From SIG672 sp045580325 (GTDB taxonomy: Bacteria > Bacillota > Clostridia > Oscillospirales > CAG-272), in contig JAZNNR010000020.1 in NCBI GenBank assembly GCA_045580325.1, forward strand, positions 62,001 to 126,000: a stretch of 64,000 bases of DNA, written 5' to 3'. Position numbers and translations under genes: made by a program. The notes beneath the pieces are model-generated. The model saw nothing but the letters and a program-made list of their open reading frames with translations. It made no database searches and was not told the DNA's origin. Shown here piece by piece: positions 15,370 through 21,833 of this stretch; within the stretch, counting starts at the first letter, position 1, and each line of letters starts with the position of its first letter.

Positions 15370-16982
15370 TCTTTTGAAGTTTCCTTTTCTTTAGTATTTT
15401 CTTTGAAAAAATTAGCTCTGAGAAGCTCTGAATCTGTACGCGCCCTTTCGAGAAGCTCTTCCTTACGGGTAATTATTCCGTCGGGAATACGCTCAAGATA
15501 TTCTTCAAAGGTTATGTGTCCCGATTTAAGAAGCCCCTCAAGCGTATTTGTGAGCAGACTTTGCGAGAATCTTCTGCTTGCACCGGTGTCAACACGTGCA
15601 TCAATGAGCTCACTGTCAAACATACGGAAGTTGATAGAGGTACATTCGCTGTCGCCGATGGTTGAAATGATGATAGGGCGCTCGGGAGCCCAGTATTCGC
15701 GCAGAAGCTCAAATCTTACAAGAGCAAGCTCTTTTACCGCGGTGATAAAATAAGAACGTACAGTATCAAGAGCCACCTCAGAGGTTTCCCTGAGCGCGAG
15801 AATAGCGCTTGTGTTTGTCGGGTCTGTTTCTCCGAGAACAGTATCGTTAGCACCCGTAAGACGCTTGGTGTGCTTTATTACAGATTCGATTATTTCGATG
15901 AAATTATCCTGCATTTCACCTACACCGACGGTGGTAACGACGTTTGAAACGTCGCCGCCGCTCATAACACCGATAGCCTCGCCAACCTCGTTAGACCATT
16001 CGGGTATAAGTCTTTTGTCGTAAATAACCTTTGAAAAGGCGGTATCTATCATATGCTTCATCATCATAGCGTACGCCTTATTAACGTACTTCTGGTTTTG
16101 GATAAGCTCGGTAATAGGAGAAGAACCGAAGAAGCTGTTTTTAACCTTGTCCCAGACAAATGAAACGATAGGATAGAGCCTCATACTTGTTTTACAAGAT
16201 GATATAACCACGTGCTTTACAGATTTTTCCCAAGAAACGAAGCCGTTTTCATCTTTGGTGAATTTGATGAGATAGGTGGCTTTTTCGGACTCGGAATCTC
16301 TGTTTTCATAAGTGGAATAATCACCCGCAAGCGACTCAACGTCGTCATCGGATATGATCTTATCGATCATATCGTTTGGTACGCCTGCAGTTGCCGCTTC
16401 GGCGCGAAGTTTGTTGACACTTGCTCTGCCCGAAAGAATAATGTAATCCTGACTTTGAATGTCATCCGAGTTTACGTCTGCCACGAAAACGTTTGTAGAA
16501 TCGACAGTTTCGGTACGAATATCGCCAACGTATCCGTTTCCGCCCGCAATACTTTCGTCCCAGTACGAGTAAAATATACCGTTTCCCGAAAGAGCGGCGT
16601 CGGTCAGACCTTCTCTTAAAACGTTGTCAAGATTTTCAACGTCCCAGCGGTAAGCGTGCATTTTGTTTAGAAGATCGAGCATATCGGAAACCTTCTTTTT
16701 TCTCGGCGAAGGGTCTGAATAGGGAAGACTTCTGTTCAGATAGTTTACAGAGAGCTTGTAGTAAAGTATCGCGCTTATAAGATAAGAGGTTATCCTTTTT
16801 ATAATGTTGAAAACGGGAGTGGGGAGTCCTTCGGAAGAAACTCCTCGCCACTGATCACCGCGAAAAAAGCGCTCATTTTCATCTACACGGTTGTAAAGAC
16901 CGATCTGACGCTTGTGATCTTTCCCGTGTTCATACTGACGCCAAGCCGTAACGACACTTTTGTTTTTTTCTGAGTTAAAAAT
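15366..16982 (-). CDS. Phage portal protein (apparent ATT start)
   Basis: About 538 residues. The portal fold is suggested by the N-terminal NERFFRGDQW, then VFNIIKRITSYLISAILYY, a long beta/alpha body (ENLDNVLREGLTDAALSGNG) and a C-terminal helix with LTGANDTVLGETDPTNTSAI; DNA enters and leaves the head through the portal ring. The usual start finders would begin at ATG 16682, but the reading frame upstream is clearly coding for 100 more residues, and no ATG, GTG or TTG lies in it. A TGA at 16989-16991 closes the frame, and GAGGTGA is placed seven bases before ATT 16982, so ATT is the best start; a one-base error in the T-run is the alternative. Family identity is by motif and context. Confidence 0.75.
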   Translation of the reverse strand: MFNSEKNKSVVTAWRQYEHGKDHKRQIGLYNRVDENERFFRGDQWRGVSSEGLPTPVFNIIKRITSYLISAILYYKLSVNYLNRSLPYSDPSPRKKKVSDMLDLLNKMHAYRWDVENLDNVLREGLTDAALSGNGIFYSYWDESIAGGNGYVGDIRTETVDSTNVFVADVNSDDIQSQDYIILSGRASVNKLRAEAATAGVPNDMIDKIISDDDVESLAGDYSTYENRDSESEKATYLIKFTKDENGFVSWEKSVKHVVISSCKTSMRLYPIVSFVWDKVKNSFFGSSPITELIQNQKYVNKAYAMMMKHMIDTAFSKVIYDKRLIPEWSNEVGEAIGVMSGGDVSNVVTTVGVGEMQDNFIEIIESVIKHTKRLTGANDTVLGETDPTNTSAILALRETSEVALDTVRSYFITAVKELALVRFELLREYWAPERPIIISTIGDSECTSINFRMFDSELIDARVDTGASRRFSQSLLTNTLEGLLKSGHITFEEYLERIPDGIITRKEELLERARTDSELLRANFFKENTKEKETSKE

Positions 16983-17005
16983 TGTTTTTCACCTCGCTTT
17001 TAAAA

Positions 17006-17188
17006 TTATTCGTGCTTTAAAAGACTTATAAAAGCACTGTTTATTCCGTCGCTCCGTGATTTGCCTTTTTTTGCCTGTCCGCGACGGGAATAAAGAACAA
17101 GGTGGGCAAGTATCTCACCGATCATACAGGAAAATACACCCGAAACAAAAACAGTAATAACAAGCAAAAATATTTCGAGAGTTGTCAT
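17006..17188 (-). CDS. Small membrane protein in the phage module
   Basis: 60 residues with one N-terminal transmembrane helix (TLEIFLLVITVFVSGVFSCM) and a basic tail (YSRRGQAKKGKSRSD). It lies between terL and the portal gene, 23 bases before the portal start and in the same direction; AAAGGAA is 13 bases upstream of its ATG. I do not recognise a family. A holin is possible by size, but the position inside the packaging block and the single helix give no support beyond that. Confidence 0.5.
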   Translation of the reverse strand: MTTLEIFLLVITVFVSGVFSCMIGEILAHLVLYSRRGQAKKGKSRSDGINSAFISLLKHE

Positions 17189-17289
17189 AAACGTTAAATA
17201 AATTCCTTTCTTAAATTCATAGAGCTTTATATAATACGTTCTCTGAGTACCTACCCGTATGCAGCCGAATACGAGATAGGGACGGTAAT

Positions 17290-18672
17290 TTATGAAAAAC
17301 GCAGGAAATCGCTTATGGAATTCTGCTTCTTTTGGGAGGAGAAGAAGTCATCTATAATTTTTGAAGTGTAGTTGTCAGATGCTTCAAAAGAAGGCATAAA
17401 TGCCATAACACCGTATCTGAGTGCTTCGGGAAGATGGGTTATACTGTGCGGCTCACCCGATGCGTCCTCGGGATTTTTCCTGTCGTGTAGAAGTGCGGGC
17501 AGACAGCGGATAAGACCGCCGCAATTTTCAAAAACAGACAGACGGGAATTGTACTCGCGGCTCTTTGATGAGAGAAGCTCACGCAAAAAACGCCACCCGA
17601 TTATTCTTCGGTTGTCTGCTTTTACTAGGGTAGGGAGTCCTTTTTGTGAGCTCATTATCTCAACGCCGCTGAGTCCCGAATCCTGCCGCCTGTTCCAAAG
17701 GTCGGGGGAGGCGACGATGTACTCTGTAGCACTGTCGCAGTAACTTGCGGTAAGCTCTGCTGCCTTTGAAAGAGTCAGACCGCTCTGTGTGAGCTCTCTT
17801 TCGATAAAAATATTTCCGTCTGAATCGGAGGATAACCATAAAACGGCAAGCATATCGAAGCCGTAATCCATGGCTGCCCAGTGGCACCGGCAGTATGAGG
17901 TATCAAACGGTTTTATAACGTGTATTTCCCGGGAAAATTCGCTGAAAAACTGACCTTCAAAAATATCCCAGTTGCCGCATAACCAGGCTTCTTTAAGCTC
18001 GTGGGGAAGGCTTTCAAGCTGCCTTACGTATTCCGGATCGGAGTTTACCAAAATCTTATTATCATATACCTTAGCCGGTATGAAGCTGTAATCCGCCGGA
18101 TCTTCATTTGCTTTAAAGACTCTGTCAATAAAAAGACGTTTTACCCACGCATGTCCGACACCGCCGGGATTGCAGGTCAGATACATTCTTTTTGGAAGGT
18201 CGTTTGCTCCTCTAAGACAAGCCTTGAGAGTAGAAAAATGGTATTCGGTAAGTTGTGTTGCTTCGTCAATTGCGATGACGTCGTATTCTTGTCCTTGATA
18301 ACGAAGGACATCGCGCTCGCTGTCCATATATCCAAGGGTTATCCGACTTCCGTTTGGAAAAAGGAAAGCCTTTTTCGATTCGGAGTAGGAAGCAAAGGTG
18401 CCAAGCTCGGATAACATAGGCATTATGTGATTTTCACGTAGCTCAGAAAGCGTGCGGCGGATTATAAGTATTTTGAGTCCGCTGTAACGTAGAGCCATAA
18501 GAATGAGCTTGCGCCGCAGAGCCCATGATTTACCGCCGCCGCGGGCGCCTCCGTAGGCGGTGTAGCGTGTGCGCGATGCAAAAAATAGCTTTTGTCTTTC
18601 ACTCGGCCTGCCGCGTAGATATATGCTTGTCGGAAGAGAGGCAGAGCGTTTTGTGAAAGAGTGCTTACTCAC
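17290..18672 (-). CDS. terL: Phage terminase large subunit
   Basis: 460 residues. The packaging motor ATPase shows Walker A as GGARGGGKSWALRRK (residues ~37-51), the Walker B/catalytic segment DVIAIDEATQ, and coupling motif YLTCNPGG. The C-terminal RNase H-like nuclease begins with AAMDYGFDMLAVLWL (first Asp). It pumps phage DNA into the procapsid and cuts concatemers. The start is GTG at 18672, inside the last codons of terS (8-base overlap). All motifs are intact, so the protein should be active. The protein ends with the usual short basic tail. Confidence 0.9.
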   Translation of the reverse strand: MSKHSFTKRSASLPTSIYLRGRPSERQKLFFASRTRYTAYGGARGGGKSWALRRKLILMALRYSGLKILIIRRTLSELRENHIMPMLSELGTFASYSESKKAFLFPNGSRITLGYMDSERDVLRYQGQEYDVIAIDEATQLTEYHFSTLKACLRGANDLPKRMYLTCNPGGVGHAWVKRLFIDRVFKANEDPADYSFIPAKVYDNKILVNSDPEYVRQLESLPHELKEAWLCGNWDIFEGQFFSEFSREIHVIKPFDTSYCRCHWAAMDYGFDMLAVLWLSSDSDGNIFIERELTQSGLTLSKAAELTASYCDSATEYIVASPDLWNRRQDSGLSGVEIMSSQKGLPTLVKADNRRIIGWRFLRELLSSKSREYNSRLSVFENCGGLIRCLPALLHDRKNPEDASGEPHSITHLPEALRYGVMAFMPSFEASDNYTSKIIDDFFSSQKKQNSISDFLRFS

Positions 18673-19021
18673 CGTCGCAGGACGGGTCGTGCTCGCAGAT
18701 AATTCTTACCGTGTCCTTGCCTTCGCCGCTCATAGAATTGTTGAAATCGGTGATAAAGGACATATTTGCCGCAGAATTTGGGAATTTTGTGTTGAGTGCT
18801 TCGTCGATAAAGGTTGACTGTGCAATATCGAACATAAGAGGGAAAGTAACTCTCAGCTGTGCGAAATCGCTTCTCGAGATTGAGCAGAAGCGGCAAAATC
18901 CGGCGGCGTTTGGAAGGCGTCGTGCCTTGTCATTGTTGCAGTGCTTGATGTACGATTTGAGTTTTCTGCGAAAAACCGCCTCGTTTTCAAAAACTGCGCC
19001 TTTTACTATGTGTTCGGTCAT
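18665..19021 (-). CDS. terS: Probable phage terminase small subunit
   Basis: 118 residues, called mainly from position: first gene of the module, overlapping terL by eight bases. The N-terminal part (ENEAVFRRKLKSYIKHCNND) and a helix-turn-helix-like centre (AGFCRFCSISRSDFAQLR) fit the DNA-binding role of small terminases, followed by a helical oligomerisation region. I chose ATG 19021 (AAAGGAGC six bases upstream) over the longer frame from 19153, whose extra 44 residues would cross the candidate promoter. A LexA-type box lies 97 bases upstream. Confidence 0.65.
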   Translation of the reverse strand: MTEHIVKGAVFENEAVFRRKLKSYIKHCNNDKARRLPNAAGFCRFCSISRSDFAQLRVTFPLMFDIAQSTFIDEALNTKFPNSAANMSFITDFNNSMSGEGKDTVRIICEHDPSCDGE

Positions 19022-19117
19022 TTCCGTGCTCCTTTCTGTTTTTTTCGGCTGCGAGTATATGATAATATATTTTCTGTTTGCAAAACATAGCAAAAAGTAG
19101 AAAAGGGTATTAAAATA

Positions 19118-19131
19118 CGAACATTTGTTCG
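19118..19131. promoter_or_regulatory. LexA (SOS) box in the divergent terS-rarA intergenic region
   Basis: CGAACATTTGTTCG matches the Gram-positive LexA operator CGAAC-N4-GTTCG with no mismatch. It ends ten bases upstream of the -35 of the rarA promoter and lies about 35 bases upstream of a candidate minus-strand promoter (TTGCAA, 18 bases, TATACT) for terS. Which gene it controls, or whether both, cannot be decided from sequence. Confidence 0.8.
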
Positions 19132-19141
19132 ATACAGGTGG

Positions 19142-19170
19142 TTGACAAATCAATAAATATGTGATATAAT
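19142..19170 (+). promoter_or_regulatory. Sigma-A promoter of rarA
   Basis: TTGACA (19142-19147), 17-base spacer, TATAAT (19165-19170); consensus strength. It begins ten bases after the LexA box. Confidence 0.8.
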
Positions 19171-19245
19171 GTGAATAATTATGCGTTATGTAAAGAATTT
19201 TAATGGCTTAAATTGTAACAAGTAAAATATAGGAAAGAAAAAGAT

Positions 19246-20493
19246 ATGAATTTTCAAAAAAGACCGCTTGCGGAAATGATGCGACCTGAAACCTTTGACG
19301 ATATGGTCGGACAGGCACATCTTTTCGGAAAAAACGGTGTTATACGCAAGATGACCTCGGGCGGTTACCTTCCGAATATGATATTTTTCGGACCACCCGG
19401 TACAGGCAAAACGACGGCGGCGGGAATACTCGCCTCGTCCACCGATATGACTATTCATAGACTGAACGCGACTACGGCATCTCTTGCCGACGTAAAGGAG
19501 GTCTGCGCTCAGACTGCCTCGGTCTTTGCCTCGAACGGAATACTTCTTTATCTCGATGAGATACAGTATTTCAATAAAAAACAGCAGCAATCCCTTCTTG
19601 AATATATTGAGGACGGTCGGATAACTCTTATAGCATCGACTACCGAAAATCCCTATATGTACGTCTATAACGCGATAATATCTCGTTCGGCAGTCTTTGA
19701 ATTTAAACCTGTTGCACCAAAGGATATGATCCCTGCGCTTCGGAGGGCACTCGGTAAATTAAACGAGGAATACGGAGCTGTGAGGAGCGCGTCTGACGAA
19801 ACCTTAAATGCTATCGCCTCGGCGGCGGCAGGGGACGTGCGAAGATCGCTTAATCTCCTTGAAAACTGCTATTTCGCGGCAGAAGAGGAGATATCTACAG
19901 AGATACTTTCCTCAATAAATTCGACAACGGTAGGCAACTTTGATAAGGACGGCACGGTCCACTACGACCTGCTTTCCGCACTTCAGAAATCTATTCGCGG
20001 CTCCGACCCCGACGCCACACTCTTCTATCTCGCACGGATCCTCGAGGGCGGCGATATGCTCGGTGCTTGCAGAAGACTTCAGGTGATCGCGTCCGAGGAT
20101 ATAGGACTTGCCTATCCGATAGCAGCAGCAGTTACCGATTCGTGCGTGAACAGCGCACTAAGGCTCGGTATGCCTGAGGCTGCAATTCCTCTTTCACACG
20201 CGGCGGCACTTCTTGCCACCTCGCCAAAATCGAACAGCGCGCATGTCGCGTATGAGGCGGCACTTGCGGACGTGAGAGCGGGTAAGGGAAGAGAGATTCC
20301 TAAAGCACTCAGGCAGGTAAATAATTTTGACGGATATAAATATCCGCACGATTATCCCGATCACTACGTAAATCAGCAGTATCTTCCCGATGATATTAAG
20401 AATAATAAGTATTTTACATACGGAATAAGTAAGAACGAAACATCGGCAAGAGATTACTGGAACCAAATAAAAAAGAAACACGGAGAAAACTGA
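19246..20493 (+). CDS. rarA: Replication-associated recombination protein A (MgsA/RarA AAA+ ATPase)
   Basis: 415 residues. AAA+ clamp-loader-like ATPase acting at stalled replication forks. N-terminal RPLAEMMRPETFDDMVGQAH, Walker A GPPGTGKTT (residues ~49-57), Walker B/DEXH block LLYLDEIQYFNKKQQQ and sensor LIASTTENPYM are all present, with the C-terminal MgsA tetramerisation part ending GYKYPHDYPDHYVNQQYLP. AGGAAAG precedes the ATG. The LexA box and consensus promoter upstream would fit damage-linked expression, though RarA is not generally listed among SOS genes. The next gene starts two bases after its stop, so they form an operon. Confidence 0.95.
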   Translation: MNFQKRPLAEMMRPETFDDMVGQAHLFGKNGVIRKMTSGGYLPNMIFFGPPGTGKTTAAGILASSTDMTIHRLNATTASLADVKEVCAQTASVFASNGILLYLDEIQYFNKKQQQSLLEYIEDGRITLIASTTENPYMYVYNAIISRSAVFEFKPVAPKDMIPALRRALGKLNEEYGAVRSASDETLNAIASAAAGDVRRSLNLLENCYFAAEEEISTEILSSINSTTVGNFDKDGTVHYDLLSALQKSIRGSDPDATLFYLARILEGGDMLGACRRLQVIASEDIGLAYPIAAAVTDSCVNSALRLGMPEAAIPLSHAAALLATSPKSNSAHVAYEAALADVRAGKGREIPKALRQVNNFDGYKYPHDYPDHYVNQQYLPDDIKNNKYFTYGISKNETSARDYWNQIKKKHGEN

Positions 20494-20494
20494 A

Positions 20495-21442
20495 ATGGAT
20501 AACATGACACCGCAAAATGAGCAGACCGTAAATCAGCAGACGCCCGAAGCGGCAAAACCCACTCCCGAAAAAGCTCCTAAGGAAAAGAAAAAACGCTTTA
20601 AAGAGGGCAGAAGAATAAAGACCATAACTCCGATGAGCATTTTTATGCCCTACGTTATGCCGCAGAGATGCGATGCCTGTAACTTTATAAGCGACGAGAT
20701 CGACATTACCGCGATAGAGGATTACGTCTTCAAAAAGCGTGCAGAGGGCTATAAGAGCTTCGGTATAATGCACGTTATAATCGCGGCATACGTCAGAACA
20801 GTTGCCGAAAAGCCGGGCGTAAACCGCTTTATTCGCGGTCAGAGAATATGGGCGAGAAACAATATCGAGGTAATGCTAACGATAAAGAAGGAAATGAAGC
20901 TCAATTCTCCCGATACCGTTATCAAGATCTACCCCGAGCCTACCGATACGGCGGCAGACATTTATAACCGCATAAACGAGCTTGTTACCGAAAACAAGCA
21001 GGAGGGCGAGAGCGATTTCGATAAGACTGCAAAGGCGCTCACCTCTATTCCCGGACTTGTTATAAGAGGAGTGGTGGGAATTCTTAATTTCCTTGATTAT
21101 TTCGGACTTCTTCCGAGATTTCTTACCAAGGTCAGCCCCTTCCACGGATCCTTCTTTATAACCTCAATGGGCTCACTCGGAATACCGCCTATTTACCATC
21201 ATATCTATAACTTCGGAAACGTACCCGTATTCCTTTCGTTCGGCGCAAAGCAGAGCGAGCTTTATATGGACAAGGACGGCACGGTAAAGGAGCGCAAGAC
21301 GATCGGACTCAAGATAGTTACCGACGAGCGTATCTGCGACGGATACTACTACGCGGCATTCCTTAAATCTATGAGATTTTACCTTAAAAATCCCGACAAG
21401 CTTGACTTCCCGCCCGAAAAAGTAATTCCCGACATTGACTAA
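20495..21442 (+). CDS. Acyltransferase-fold protein of the 2-oxo acid dehydrogenase E2 / CAT type, catalytic His replaced
   Basis: 315 residues. After a Pro/Lys-rich leader (residues 1-45) comes a domain like the catalytic part of E2 dihydrolipoamide acyltransferases: MHVIIAAYVRTVAEKPGVNRF, then GSFFITSMGSLGIPPIYHHIYNFG and the C-terminal motif VTDERICDGYYYAAFLK. In active E2/CAT enzymes the last motif is HxxxDG; here Glu stands where the catalytic His should be (ERICDG). There is no lipoyl or peripheral-subunit-binding domain. It may be a non-catalytic or differently acting relative. It starts two bases after rarA stops, with GGAGA upstream, so it is cotranscribed with rarA. Confidence 0.75.
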   Translation: MDNMTPQNEQTVNQQTPEAAKPTPEKAPKEKKKRFKEGRRIKTITPMSIFMPYVMPQRCDACNFISDEIDITAIEDYVFKKRAEGYKSFGIMHVIIAAYVRTVAEKPGVNRFIRGQRIWARNNIEVMLTIKKEMKLNSPDTVIKIYPEPTDTAADIYNRINELVTENKQEGESDFDKTAKALTSIPGLVIRGVVGILNFLDYFGLLPRFLTKVSPFHGSFFITSMGSLGIPPIYHHIYNFGNVPVFLSFGAKQSELYMDKDGTVKERKTIGLKIVTDERICDGYYYAAFLKSMRFYLKNPDKLDFPPEKVIPDID

Positions 21443-21469
21443 CTGTAATTTATTTGGAGGAAAATAAAA

Positions 21470-21733
21470 ATGAAAAAAATATTTGCAATTATTTTGACAG
21501 TTCTTATGCTTTGCAGCCTTACGGCTTGCGGAAACTACGATGTGTTCGATACAGTTTATACGTACGATTACGCGATCGTAACCTTCCCCGACGGAACGAC
21601 ACAGACGATAGAGCTTGCACAGTGGACAGACTACGAAGGCGAGCAGATACAGATAACAGCCAAGGACGGCACAGTTTATCTTGTAAACTCTGTTAACTGC
21701 GTTCTCGTTAAGAAACCCGAAAATAAAGACTAA
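21470..21733 (+). CDS. Small lipoprotein of unknown function
   Basis: 87 residues: signal peptide with lipobox LTAC (Cys20), then a ~65-residue beta-rich domain (DYAIVTFPDGTTQTIELAQW, QITAKDGTVYLVNSVNCVLV). I do not recognise a family. GGAGG lies eight bases before the ATG. It follows the acyltransferase-fold gene by 27 bases and ends at a strong hairpin, so it may be the third gene of the rarA operon. Confidence 0.7.
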   Translation: MKKIFAIILTVLMLCSLTACGNYDVFDTVYTYDYAIVTFPDGTTQTIELAQWTDYEGEQIQITAKDGTVYLVNSVNCVLVKKPENKD

Positions 21734-21740
21734 AAAACAA

Positions 21741-21785
21741 AGCAGATACGGTAAAGAGAAAATCAACCGTATCTGCTCTTTTTAT
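21741..21785 (+). terminator. Terminator of the rarA operon
   Basis: AGCAGATACGGT (21741-21752) pairs with ACCGTATCTGCT (21766-21777), followed by a T-run. Confidence 0.85.
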
Positions 21786-21794
21786 ATATAAATA

Positions 21795-21818
21795 ACCCGC
21801 CGACCGAAGTCGGCGGGT
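21795..21818 (-). terminator. Hairpin terminator of the trigger-factor-like gene
   Basis: ACCCGCCGAC, loop CGAA, GTCGGCGGGT: a perfect ten-base stem 15 bases past the stop of the minus-strand gene; T-rich on the minus strand after the stem. It may act in both directions. Confidence 0.8.
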
Positions 21819-21833
21819 ATTTTGTTACTTAAA

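Larger units (their letters stand above)
13747..19021 (-). mobile_element. Tail-less phage head/packaging module (prophage remnant, satellite or domesticated element)
   Basis: Seven minus-strand genes read as one block: small terminase, large terminase, 60-residue membrane protein, portal, scaffold-like protein, P22-type coat and adaptor. Several overlap by ATGA or similar (terS/terL, portal/scaffold-like, coat/adaptor), so they look like an intact operon. No integrase, repressor, replication, tail, lysin or holin gene is visible, nor a tRNA or obvious direct repeat at the ends. The flanks are chromosomal DUF362 and rarA genes. A LexA-type box lies 97 bases upstream of terS. The frames are open and undamaged, which argues against simple decay. 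Confidence 0.8.

Noticed and set aside
16636..16851. A 71-residue minus-strand frame near the portal N-terminus
   Set aside because: Out of frame with the portal; the portal frame itself continues through this stretch with better family similarity.
13686..19245. Attachment-site repeats or a tRNA flanking the phage module
   Set aside because: No direct repeat longer than chance and no tRNA cloverleaf was seen by eye on either side.
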